The notes beneath the pieces were generated by a model, which was not told the DNA's origin, ran no database searches, and was given only the letters and a program-made list of their open reading frames with translations. This document shows, piece after piece, positions 35,562 to 46,034 of a DNA stretch of 64,000 nucleotides. This stretch comes from Biscogniauxia marginata (taxonomy: Eukaryota; Ascomycota; Sordariomycetes; Xylariales; Xylariaceae): positions 248,001-312,000 of the forward strand of contig MU404087.1 of NCBI GenBank assembly GCA_022695795.1. Direction: 5' to 3'. A program made the position numbers and the translations under genes. Positions within the stretch are counted from its first letter, which is position 1; the number at the start of each line of letters is the position of its first letter.

Positions 35562-37670
35562 TCAACGAGTGCTGGTGGTTTCGTTGCGCAAGGCCGTCGG
35601 ACCCTGGAAACCACGCGCAGGAGGGCGTACAGATTCCATCTCCATGTCTTGACCAACTCTAGAGTTCTTGCTCTGGTCTCGCATTCGGCGTTCTCCGAAT
35701 CGTTGATCCCCCTCTTCAAAACGACTCTTGAAGCGATAATACGTGGGAGGTCGAGGACGACATAAGACCACGACCCAGTTCTTCCATATACCACCCTGAG
35801 TGAAGGCTCGATAGCGATCCTTCTTTAAGAATTTGTGCGAGTTAAGAAATTCTCGAGTTGTCTCACCCCTGGCCATGAGGAAAAGGTGATAACCCGTCAA
35901 CGCTGCGGGGTATAGCAACCCAATGAGTCCATAGAGAAACATGGCAAAAGGGACTCTGAAGTGATCGACGGCCATGCCGAAGGAAATTCCTTCCTGCTGT
36001 GAATAGAGGATGACTTGTCCCAAGGTGGCACCAACAAGATACAGAGCTAGCATGGTGGCTGTGATTATAAAAGTAAAAAAGTATCGGTAGTTACGTCTCC
36101 CAACGCAATTGTTGATCCAAACGCAGTGGTGGTCTTGAGTCTCTACACAGTTGTCACATAAACGACAGTGATGAGCACGCGGCGGGCGCCAGATATTGCA
36201 CGTCTTGCAGAATTTCGTCGGTACTTCCATCGCCGCAGTGCTTGGATCAGATGACTTGACTAGCGTCCAGTCATTAGTGGGAGGAGCCAGACGCAGGGGA
36301 TCTTCATTCTCATCCGGAGGGGGAAACTGATGAAGGTTGCGTGGCAGTATCTAGAAAAGCCTAGATGTTAGCAAGAAATGGCGGTGCAAGTTCGGATAAT
36401 TTCGCAAGAGACTCACCCCTGGATCGGAACCGGATGCATGAAGAAAGGAGGATATGCAGATACAAAAGAGGTAGGCGAAGAAGATTGGGACTGCGGGTGA
36501 TACATTTTGCCACAGGTAAGGGGCTGAGGTTGCGAAGAACAAAATGGCTGGTATGACAACAAAGGAGCCCGTCGCGATATTGATTGGTTTGTGGCGGGTA
36601 TTTTGCAGGCGGCCTCCGATGCAGAAGACGGTGTTGCCCTCGAAATACTGGTGATTACGGCCATGACCTGGTACTTTGTCCTTGTCCTTGCCCTTGCCCT
36701 TGCCCTTGCCCTTGTCCTTCACCGTCTCTGCCTTGTCCCTTGGAAATCTATCAGCTCCAGCTCTGGTGGTAAATCGGGGCGACGAGGCAGCCGAGGACAG
36801 TTTCTCTGCGCCATGCATGGCGCGATTGCGTTGGCTGCCTGCAGATTCACCCTTGCCTGTCATGAAGAGGCTGGACCTGAATGACCGCGGTGTCTTGACG
36901 GGGCTTGGGGCGTTCGCGCCGCCCCTGTAGTTGTTGCTCGTATCGACGTTTAGGGTTAGGTTTCTCTCTTCGGCCTTGCGTTGCAAGGGACGAACACTGT
37001 CGGTGACACTATCGGCTGGGTGGTGGCCGTGGGTTGGGCTGGTGGTAGTTGTGATACGGTCGTAGGGTTCTGTTATTTCGGTTCCCCTAGATGAGGGAAG
37101 TTGCAAATCACCGTCATCCATGGTACGGTGTGATGTGCGAGCGATGGGCCGTGACACTGTAATACCCTGCGGTGCAACATGAGATTGGTCTTCATCGGGG
37201 AGATCGTCGGCGCTCGGGGGTCGCTGGGTCAAGGTGGGAGGGCGCTGTGCCCCGCGTTGGGCTTGTAATTTCTGAGAGCTCATGGGATGGAAGAAGGCAT
37301 GAGAAGCCAAGGGGACATGGCTTCTGCTGGTGGAGCTCGGGGGGCGCGCGCTCGTAACGCTTCCAGTGAGACTTGCCCTCTGCATGCCCATCCGGAGCGA
37401 TGCCGCCTGTGACCATGCGCCCCTGGAAGAGGATATACCGGTTCTGGCAGTATCGGGCCGTGATTCAGTGGCGCGGGCGCTCCGTTTTGCACTTGCGCCG
37501 CCAGCCCCGGACTGCTCTTGGGTGTCGCCATCGCCATGTTCGGATGCAATATCGGTCATTCGCGAAGAAATAATGCTCGGAGGGCCGGGGGCGGCAAGCG
37601 TTGGACCGGGGAACTGATCGTTCACGTCGTCGGGCGCGGTTTGCCTCGCGGACGGGGACTCTGAAGCCAT
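35562..37670 (-). CDS. ERF2: DHHC palmitoyltransferase Erf2
   Basis: Catalytic subunit of the ER/Golgi Ras palmitoyltransferase (with Erf4/Shr5 in yeast). The exons are 37670-36417 and 36350-35562, giving 680 aa. The first 320 residues are a disordered, S/T/R/P-rich extension. A K-G/K-D dipeptide repeat follows at about residues 317-330. Next come [17 protein letters not shown] and two membrane segments. The DHHC cysteine-rich domain (C-x2-C-x9-HC-x2-C-x2-C-x4-DHHC-x5-C) has its DHHC at about residues 491-494 and is followed by [10 protein letters not shown]. Two more membrane segments follow, then a TTRE-like motif (GETTREFLN) and a basic cytosolic tail. The intron (36416-36351) splits the loop between the first membrane pair and the DHHC domain. 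The long N-terminus is usual for filamentous fungi. Confidence 0.93.
36680..36722 (-). repeat. Hexanucleotide coding repeat in ERF2
   Basis: Tandem CCTTGC/CCTTGT units on the + strand encode alternating Lys-Gly and Lys-Asp on the - strand. The repeat is in frame, so gain or loss of a unit changes the protein by two residues without shifting the frame. Confidence 0.8.
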
Positions 37671-38714
37671 AACGATGGGCTAACTCTCTGGGATCGAAGG
37701 ACGGGCGAGGCTGCTATCGAGAAATGATTGCGTGTCGACGAGCTCGCTCCCTATAACATGGCTTTGGCAAACACTGAAGGGATGGCTCCGTGTTACTCTG
37801 GCGGGGTGCAAACGGGGTGGCCGGGGCGAGAAGAAGAGAATTCCAAATGAAGGTCTGTTTGGTCGGTGGATACTCCCGGGCGAGGATGAGGAATGGGTTC
37901 TTTCAAAGGAAGGGAGCCGAGATGGTATCGGTGGTTGGCCGTCCGAGACTGTCGAGAGGTCGGTCTGTTTCACGAGATGAGAGTCTCGAATTAGATGAAT
38001 AAAAAACGAGTGTGGTGGTGGACTATTATTATGTCCGTCCTTAGTTTTGTTTCAGTGGCTGCACAGCAGTTCTTTGGGTGGTGTATAGAGAGGGTTCCGT
38101 GTGGTAGAGAAGAGAAAAGCGTAGGGTGAAAGAAATGACAATTGACAAATTGCGGCTGCAGTGTTGGGTGGATGCAGGTGCGACGACTGCGCGTGCGTGG
38201 GAAATAAATCTTGTAGTATTATTAGTGTAAGGTATGTTGTGTACGGGACACTCCGTAGTCTACATCCGTACCTAGGTAATTACTATTGCATAATACTTAA
38301 TAAGGCACTACGCCGGCCTTCAGCGAGTCCAGCTTTTCCCAACCTGGCTGCCGGCCCCCATGACCCCCCCTAACCTAAGGGCGGGCCCTGCTACTTACAT
38401 AAGTCATGTCGTAGTCTGTGTGCTGCCCAACAGGTGCGCTTGGGCCACATTGCACTAATGATGTACCTACACTACCTAAAGGTTGTGGCCTTGGATCCGA
38501 GGCAGACGGGCCGAGCAATCAAACCAGATCCATTTCAATTGGTCAATCGGCCACTAACTGCGGTTCAATGTAGGTAATCATTCTTTCATCGATCATTCGA
38601 CTTTGTTACCTCACCAGAGCTCCACTGCCCGCACGACAGCGAAGGCACCTAATCAACGTGCATACAACGAAACGACAGCGACAGCGACCGCGACAACAGA
38701 CAAGTATAGTAGAT
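37671..38714. other. Divergent promoter region of ERF2 and the 134-aa mitochondrial protein gene
   Basis: About 1 kb between start codons. An open stretch just upstream of the ERF2 ATG (37680-37973, - strand) is in the same frame but ends in TAG four codons before the ATG and has no ATG of its own, so it is taken as 5' leader. TACCTAGGTAATTAC sequence lies at 38270-38284. Confidence 0.55.
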
Positions 38715-39513
38715 ATGGCTTCCATTATCGCCCGCCGGGCCGCCTTCTCCGGAAGAGCCTTCTCCACCACCGCCCGCCGCCTGGCGGCTGCCGACCCGGC
38801 CCTCAAGGAGGAAACGAAGCGCAACCCCGAGTTGATGGTGCGTCATAACCCATCCTACCCGACCGTGTGACCGACCAGGCACTTCTTGTTTCATATCGAT
38901 CTCAGAATATCTAGGCTGTCGTGGGATAAATGGGCAGATAGACGGATAACCTAAGAGCTGACTTTGCGTGTTGCGCATCTCGACAGATCCTGGGAGGTGT
39001 CATGGTTCTAGCGCTTGGTGGTGCTGGTCTCTACTTTGGTATGTCTCGCTGTTCTCGGCAGCCTACCTGCCGACCACAACCTAGCTACGGTGTGATGCGA
39101 CGTCAAGATACGTGCTGACGATAACCTCCAAAATAAAGGCCGCAGCCCTACCCATTCCACCTCCGAAAGCCCCGTTGGCTTAGCTAAGTCCGGCATGCCG
39201 TGGGAGACCGGCTCGACCGAGGGTAAATACCGGTATCATCCGGGTGGTGATACCTCTGCCGCTCCTAAGGACGCCCCTACCGCTATCAACGTTGTAGTCG
39301 TTCCCGACGTCAATTTGCCCAAGGTACGTATAAACGTCCAAGTAATCTCCATCAGCGCTGTTGTCGATAGCTCTAGAAACGGACGAAATCACCCCCCCAA
39401 TTATCTACCTTGCAAGCAGCTCCGATACCAGAGAACTAGTACTGGGCATATGCTAACTGTGTATGCAGCACCTACACGACAAGTGGAACAAATGGGGCAA
39501 GGATGGCTACTAG
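38715..39513 (+). CDS. Small predicted mitochondrial membrane protein, function unknown
   Basis: A 134-aa protein in four exons: 38715-38837, 38987-39038, 39139-39323 and 39469-39513, all phases consistent. The N-terminus (MASIIARRAAFSGRAFSTTARRLA) is a strong mitochondrial presequence with an Arg-x-Phe-Ser-Thr-Thr-type cleavage region. One glycine-rich membrane helix follows (ILGGVMVLALGGAGLYFG, about residues 42-59). A polar domain and an aromatic, basic C-terminus (HDKWNKWGKDGY) complete it. The topology suggests an inner-membrane protein with a soluble domain on one side. I do not recognise the family; similar short proteins are found as 'hypothetical' in related fungi to my knowledge. 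The last exon encodes only 14 residues. Confidence 0.8.
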
Positions 39514-40450
39514 ATGTTTTGATTAGATGGCAGGTCGTGCGATCCTATCATGTCGTATTCGCTTGACAATTAGATGTCTTCGCAATCGGCCTGTGTGTAT
39601 ATAACCTACTTCAATCCAAACCGAGAGCATGCGACTTAGCAATCATCCCATCGGCTGACCCAAGTTCCCACCACGAAGTCTTCTGTTTCATTCATGTCTC
39701 GACTTCGTTTACATGATCTTGCGAATACTGCGTGTGCGATAGAGTAGTACGCTTTACCTAGTACAACCTGTCATGCCTTGAGCAACCGTTTTGCAAGGCA
39801 AGGACTTGCTAGCTCAAAGCTAACAGGATCCTGCCCATGTGGCACTATTCGTAACACCCGATGAGCTAGAATGTAGTAAACAGATGTGCCGTCGCAAAAT
39901 ATGATACCAGAACCGCCATATGGAAAATCCCTTTGGCAATAGCACAACAACCATGGCCACATATGACTGGACCATCTGCGTTCGAGACTCGGCCCTTTCT
40001 CCCCACCCCCCTTTTTTTTAATTTTTTTTTTATCCGCGCTGGGATCCGAAGCTCAGGAACCATCCTCAAGAGGCCCCTAGGAATTATCTAAAAGGTAGAT
40101 AGATAAGGCGTGCCCATGGCCAATAATTTGCGTCTTTCAGCAAAATTTGAAAGTGGTGATCAAAATGGGGCGTAACCGGGGATGCCCACTATATATAGGT
40201 CGACAAGCACAAATCCATGAAAGTGGAGGGGAAATACTTAGAAGAGAGAAAAGAAGCCATGCCGCCAAGATTCTAGGAAGGGTCTAACGGATTTGGGATC
40301 AAACAGGCCTCAAAACGGCGGTGTTTCTACACGGCAATAGAGTAAACGGCACCCGGTTGTGGCAGATAGAGATGTTCTTCTACACAAGCCAAGAACCTAC
40401 CTTACCCCTCGTTCGTGAATGCTTTTTCTTGCTCTTTTCTTTTCTTTTTC
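39514..40450. other. Intergenic region between convergent genes
   Basis: It holds the 3' regions of the 134-aa protein gene (+) and SER2 (-). T-rich runs lie at 40010-40031. No gene is seen. Confidence 0.6.
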
Positions 40451-41881
40451 TCAAGCCGTCAACAAATCTACCTCCTCGCTTGTAAATCCGAAGAAGTACA
40501 GCAATTCAAGCAGCGAGTTGCTGTTGAGTCGCGCGCTGGCCTCCATTTGCACCCGCGGCTTGGCATTCCACGCCACGCCCAGGCCCGCTCTACCGAGCAT
40601 CAGCAAATCGTTCGCGCCGTCACCTACTGCGACGACCTGCTCAAGCGCAACGCCCTCCTTCTTGGCTATCTCTAGGAGAAGCTCTTGCTTCCGCTCCCGG
40701 CCTACGATTGTCCCCTTTACCTCGCCCGTCAGCCTGCCAGCATCATCAATGATGACCTCGTTCGCGTGGGCATGATCGATACCCAATTCTCCAGCCAGCC
40801 AGCTCGTAAGGGGTCTGAACCCTCCCGACAGCACGGCCGTCTTGACCCCTAGTCTCTTAAAGGCTTTCATCAGATCCGGGACCCCTTCGGTGACGTCCAG
40901 TACGGGCCGCAGCTGCTCAAAAATGGTGGCGGGCAGCCCCTTGAGCAACCCAACGCGCTCCCGGAAGGCGGCGTCGAACTCGAGCTCGCCCAACATGGCA
41001 CGATGAGTGATGTCAGCAACCTTGGCAGCAAGGTCCGGGGGGTCGGTAATGGTGGCCGCGAGCAGATCTATGACCTCCTGCGTGATCAGCGTGCTGTCCA
41101 TGTCGAAAACCACCAACCGCGGGTGCCGCCGCCAGAGGCTGTCGGGCTGCAGTGCGACATCGACGTTCCACTCTCGCTCGAAGCGATAGATCAACTCGTG
41201 CTTCCGCAGGTCGGCTAGCGGGAGGTAGTCGGGAGACGGGGCAGGCGACAGGGTCAACTCGACAACAAAGGGGTGCTCCGGGTCGTCGAGACAGCGGTGG
41301 GAGGATGTGGCCTCGCTGACGCCTTGCGGCAGTGGGAAGGTGGACATGAGATGTAAGAAGGAAGTGATGCACATGGGCGAGACATAAGAGCCGTAGAGAT
41401 GGTCGAGGGGCTCGGGTTCGGAGTTACCAGGCGGCTCTAGAGGAAAAGACTCGATGTTGGTTGTGGGTGCGAAGTTTGCGGGGATGTCGGAGTTGGAGGA
41501 GCTCAGTCGCGGAGAGGGCACAACGCTGGCGGCTGCGCGACTGGATGCAGACTTGTACATCAAGGTAGCGACGAGGCGAGTCGACCTGGTGCCTCGGACG
41601 GGAGCGCAGTTCGGGTGGGTAAAATCGTGACTAAGGCCTTCTACGATGCGAGGAGGCTCGTCCTTGGAGGGCACGCCATTGAAAGTGCCGAAGGTCTTGG
41701 TAGGAGAAATGCGCGAGCTTTGGAGGCCCTCGACAACAGTATCTATGCCGAAGTGGTTGTCGGGTTGCTTGGGTGGAGGGCGATACTGCTGGTTATCGTT
41801 GAGATAGGAACTCGTTCTCATCGAGGAAGACAGCTGTGGCCGGCTTGGGTTATGCTTTGCGGGGCTGTCTTCGGTGGCCAT
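40451..41881 (-). CDS. SER2: Phosphoserine phosphatase (HAD family)
   Basis: Last step of the phosphorylated serine pathway, hydrolysis of O-phosphoserine to serine in the cytosol. This is a single exon of 476 aa. The HAD motifs are all present: motif I FDMDSTLI at about residue 259 (nucleophile Asp and acid/base Asp), motif II SGGF, the conserved Lys-containing GEVKGTIVGRERK region, and motif IV GDGANDLLML. The cap domain (EVIDLLAATI, then THRAMLGELEFDAAFRERV) is typical of SerB. The N-terminal 240 residues are an extension with regulatory-domain-like segments (TRLVATLMYKS; PFVVELTLSP), as in other filamentous fungi; the yeast enzyme is about 309 aa. The first 95 residues are probably disordered. 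Confidence 0.94.
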   Translation of the reverse strand: MATEDSPAKHNPSRPQLSSSMRTSSYLNDNQQYRPPPKQPDNHFGIDTVVEGLQSSRISPTKTFGTFNGVPSKDEPPRIVEGLSHDFTHPNCAPVRGTRSTRLVATLMYKSASSRAAASVVPSPRLSSSNSDIPANFAPTTNIESFPLEPPGNSEPEPLDHLYGSYVSPMCITSFLHLMSTFPLPQGVSEATSSHRCLDDPEHPFVVELTLSPAPSPDYLPLADLRKHELIYRFEREWNVDVALQPDSLWRRHPRLVVFDMDSTLITQEVIDLLAATITDPPDLAAKVADITHRAMLGELEFDAAFRERVGLLKGLPATIFEQLRPVLDVTEGVPDLMKAFKRLGVKTAVLSGGFRPLTSWLAGELGIDHAHANEVIIDDAGRLTGEVKGTIVGRERKQELLLEIAKKEGVALEQVVAVGDGANDLLMLGRAGLGVAWNAKPRVQMEASARLNSNSLLELLYFFGFTSEEVDLLTA

Positions 41882-44800
41882 GGCTGTTTTGGAATTGAAA
41901 GCTGGGATGAATGACGATATACGAACAATCTATGTCACCACAAAAAGAAACCGCGAGATCCAAAATCCTTTGCTTTCCGTGGGCCGCAGGCTTGTAACGG
42001 AGACGTCTTGGGGCTGTAGGTTCGAAAGTTTTCTTGTAGTTGACTCCGGCGATAAGTGAAAAATGTGGAGGCCAGGCCGACCGACGTCTGCTATTGCGAC
42101 CTCAGAGAGAGACCGCAGGACCGTTGGCTCCGTTCCTGGAGGCTGAATCCGAGCCGGCGTTCTCATTGGCTAGATCGTAATATAATTTGTGGCACGGCTG
42201 CGAGGCTAGACCTTCCTTAGACACTCTAGAGCTACATAACCTTACCTACTACCGGCTACCCACCTACCCATGTACATGAACTTCTTTAGCCAAATAGCTA
42301 TGGAATTCTACCTTGGAGCTCGACGTCGTGGCCGGGCTACGTGACGGAAACTTACATGTCGACTAGCCGTCCGCTAAGTTTGAAATTGGCTTGCGGGATG
42401 CGACCTATTTTTATAGATGCTAAACCAACGACGATTGGTACATGTATATTTTAGAGCAAGATTCGACATGTTCTCGTCCGCCTCCACCCCTTCTCCAGGT
42501 GCATGAGGGCACCAGCTCTATCCGCCTAGTCACCCTTGTTATCTACCTAATGTACCTATTATTCCTACAAACCACGGTGACGACCAGCGAATCCTTGGTG
42601 TTATATATATAATTTTTTGTCTTGCGGCGTTAACTAGTACTGGATTTAACTTCATCCCGCTGTCTCGGCTCCAACAACCAATCAGAGCCTAGTACTTTAC
42701 CCCAGACTTTGACAGCTTTGCACTATTAGTATTTCTTAACAGAAGTACTGTGTTAGTCGGCAATATCTAAAATGCAACTAGGCACAGTTATATAAATTAT
42801 ACCTTGAAAGAAAACAACACAATACACGTTCTTCTTCATGTTTAGTCGAAGCAAAAATAAGTATCATAAAATGAATAATCTGACTTTTACGATAGAAAGA
42901 TTCCGCCAAGACCTACCCAAGGTACCTACTTCGTAAGCAGAGATAGTTATCGAGACATTGAGACTTAGGTACGAAAACAGTGACTTGTGACGTGGCCGAA
43001 TAAAAAGCCATCTGTTGATGTAGTAAGTCCATTAGGTACTTGACCTATACCTAGCAGATGAGTCAAATGGGTAAATTTGTATTCTGCAAAAGAAGACAAA
43101 ACTTCGGCTTACATGTTTGAGAAGCCCCCACCCCTTTCCGAGCAAACCTGGTCTAGGCAGCTGCATTCAAATAGGTACCGACGAAGTACCCCTAAGGCGT
43201 GATCTGTGGTCATCAAGGGTCGCGGCGGCACTCGGTCCCGATCAACCGTCCCCGAGGCTCCCCTCTTCCCCCTGTTGCTCGTCCACTTTACCATAACCTT
43301 ATACCGACAACCGCTACCTTTTCCGTCGCCTGTTTCGACGAGAACAAAAAGAAGAAGAAAAATCTTCAGCCTCCGACAACCGTCTTAGTCTCAACCACGC
43401 GCAATCCCATCTCGAAATGGCGACATTGCATCCTTGGAATTGAGGGGCGCCACCCAAATTGCAATACTGTAATCAATGGCGTCTTACGTAGCTGTCATCG
43501 GTTTGACAGCATAAACAACCTTTTACCATTATCGTTGACCAAAGCAGCCTGGCAGCCAAAATAAAATAAAATAAAATAAAAATAAAAAATTTCAACACTG
43601 GATGCGACATTTGGACGGACGCCGTCGATAATATCGCTGAGTCTTAGCTGATCTGTGCTTAACTCTTACTGATGGCCCAGCACACAATTGTCCATTGGTA
43701 TGGCTAGGTACCTATCCTTGGGGCAACCATTATGAATTTGCGACCAACTTAATCAACTCACGACTTATACTTAGCACAGCCACGCAGGGTCAAAAATATG
43801 AAATAAACAAATGAATGATTGCCATCGGCTGCCGTTGTTGCTGGTGAAATTGGGGCAATCAGTGCCGTCCTGTAGGCGGTTTATATGAAGTATACGAATC
43901 TAGACCTTTCTCTAGATGCGAAGATTGGTTACGTGCTTGTTGCAATAACATCGCGCGCTTCGAGGCCGAGCTTATTCCTCTTGCACCAATGATGATGGGT
44001 GTCCTTAATAAGTTATTCTTTATCTTTCATTTGATCAAAACGTGATCTTGCTCAAGAATTTCATCAGCTAGTCAACTGATCACATCATCCCGAATGCCGC
44101 ACTGGACAATGAGCAAAGACACCGTTACGCTAGTCTACCTATGACATTTTGCCAAAGTTTATCTCCCGGCGATCACAACTCAGCTTAAGCACCAATCGTG
44201 ACGTCTACTGAAGGGGTGAGAATAGTTGCCAGGGTCATCGTGGAAAATGTGGGAATTTCGACCATAATGAGATCGGGAAGTCTGATGGATCTCGGGGTGC
44301 GGCTACGGGAATGTCGCCATCGCACCAAAACCTTACCCAATATCCGAGGCGGATCGAAGGTTTCGGGGCTCAAAGAAATACCAATATCGGGCCAATCAGC
44401 GCTCAAGCCTAACTATTGCGAATCCGTTAGCGCCAATGTCGTGATTTCTTCCTATTCTTTCCAGACGCCTTCAGCTTCAAAGCATGTGTACATTTGCGGC
44501 ACTGCGCATGGCCGAGGAACCAAGGTACCCATGTTGTATTTGCGATGGCCTTGACACCAGGCTGGTTCGCATGGAGACCGTATGTCTAGTAGAGGGGGCT
44601 GGGGCTGTGGTTGTCCTTCTCTCCGAGGGCACTGCCTTTGATATAGAATTAGTAATGTGGACTTTGGTGAATACTTACAAACCATGACATATGGCGCGTG
44701 CACACATATCTCCTCTCTCTTTTAACCCTTCCTCCCTCTTCAACCAATTCACCCCCCTCCATCCTCTTCTAACCTTTTCCCCGGACCCCAGGCTGAGAGC

Positions 44801-45035
44801 TTTCCCTTCTTATACTCTACCCTTGCAACTTCGAATTCGTTGCAACTTGTTGTCGTCATCTAAGCCAAGCAACAACAAACAGCACCTTAAGTCAAGACTC
44901 CACAGCGTCATATTATCCGCAGAGAGAGTACCTAGGCCCAGCCTGTACTTCAAGTTCTTCTTTGGTCGGGGTCTCATACTCGGGTAGCACCTCATCTCAA
45001 GATACCTATTAAGGAAAACGGTAATAGTAACGAAG
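41882..45035. other. Long intergenic region between divergent SER2 and MET16
   Basis: About 3.15 kb. It contains an AAAAT pentamer repeat at 43558-43590, scattered ACCTACC and AGGTACC words (for example 42245-42265 and 42910-42925), and a C/T-rich leader from 44705 to the MET16 start. A 118-codon open stretch at 44198-44554 has no recognisable family and overlaps another open stretch on the opposite strand. No gene is called. Confidence 0.5.
43558..43590 (+). repeat. AAAAT/AAATA simple repeat
   Basis: About six copies of a 5-nt AT-only unit. It is an intergenic microsatellite. Confidence 0.85.
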
Positions 45036-46034
45036 ATGGAAGCGGTACAATATCCCGAGAGCTTGTCGTACTCGTCCAGTTCATCGTCGTCGCCGCGGTC
45101 AAGGCCTGAGATTGACTCCAAAGTGCCTCCAGTGAGCGAACTCGAGTCAGGATATGTCTCGGCCGCATCATCGACGGCTAGCTCTTCGAGTGACCTGCCC
45201 TTAATCACCCTTACCAAGCCACACATTAAACATCTCAACAAGCAGTTAGAGAAGATGACGGCAATGGAGAGACTGCGGTTCTCCATCGCTTTCTTCCCCA
45301 ACCTATATCAGTCTACCGCTTTCGGCCTCACGGGCCTGGTGATCATGGACATGCTCTCCAAGATCTACGCCGAGTCTCCCGAGTCAGTCCCCGTTGACAC
45401 CATCTTCCTAGACACATTGTACCACTTCGAGGAGACGTACGCTCTAGTGGATCGGGTCAGGGCCAAATATCCCAATATGCGTCTGTTCTGCTACAAGCCA
45501 GAGGGAGTCGAGACGGCGGCCCAGTTCGAGGAGCGTTATGGCGAGAAACTGTACGACACAGCCGCGGAACTGTACGACTGGGTTGCCAAGGTGGAACCAC
45601 AGCAGCGTGCCTACTCTGAACTGAACGTGGCAGCCGTTTTCACGGGCCGACGGCGATCGCAAGGCGGGGAGCGCGACAAGATCGGTGTCATCGAGGCGGA
45701 CGAGGAGCAGGGGATCATCAAGATCAACCCACTGCTGGACTGGTCCTTCAACCAAGTGCGGTCCTACATCGACGAAAACAAGGTGCCATACAACGAGCTA
45801 CTAGACCGGGGCTACAAGTCAGTAGGCGACTGGCACTCGACATCCCCTGTGGCGGCGGGCGAGGATGAGCGGGCGGGTCGCTGGAAGGGCCAGGCCAAGA
45901 CCGAGTGCGGCATCCACAACAAGAAGTCCCGATACGCGCAATTCCTGCAGGAGATGCAGCGTAAGGCCGAGGAGGAGCGGCTCGCAGCTGCGCTGGAGAA
46001 GGTGGAGAGGGAGCGGGTAATCAAGGTTGCCTGA
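45036..46034 (+). CDS. MET16: Phosphoadenosine phosphosulfate (PAPS) reductase
   Basis: Reduces PAPS to sulfite with thioredoxin in assimilatory sulfate reduction. This is a single exon of 332 aa. The N-terminal 50 residues are Ser-rich. The adenine-nucleotide alpha-hydrolase fold begins at about residue 90: FSIAFFPNLYQSTAFGLTGLVIMDML, then FLDTLYHFEET. It continues with TGRRRSQGGER and the product-side loop INPLLDWSFNQVRSYI. The catalytic cysteine is in ECGIH at about residues 290-294. No Fe-S cysteine pairs of the plant/bacterial APS-reductase type are present, as expected for the fungal PAPS-specific enzyme. The usual SAFG PP-loop-like element is represented by STAFGLTG. The C-terminus is a charged helix (KAEEERLAAALEKVERER). 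Confidence 0.95.
   Translation: MEAVQYPESLSYSSSSSSSPRSRPEIDSKVPPVSELESGYVSAASSTASSSSDLPLITLTKPHIKHLNKQLEKMTAMERLRFSIAFFPNLYQSTAFGLTGLVIMDMLSKIYAESPESVPVDTIFLDTLYHFEETYALVDRVRAKYPNMRLFCYKPEGVETAAQFEERYGEKLYDTAAELYDWVAKVEPQQRAYSELNVAAVFTGRRRSQGGERDKIGVIEADEEQGIIKINPLLDWSFNQVRSYIDENKVPYNELLDRGYKSVGDWHSTSPVAAGEDERAGRWKGQAKTECGIHNKKSRYAQFLQEMQRKAEEERLAAALEKVERERVIKVA

Noticed and set aside
37680..37973. Open stretch in frame with and just upstream of the ERF2 ATG
   Set aside because: It ends in TAG four codons before the ATG and contains no ATG of its own, so it is neither a uORF nor an N-terminal extension.
44198..44554. 118-codon open stretch upstream of MET16
   Set aside because: It does not begin with ATG, overlaps a second open stretch on the opposite strand, and shows no family features; taken as promoter DNA.
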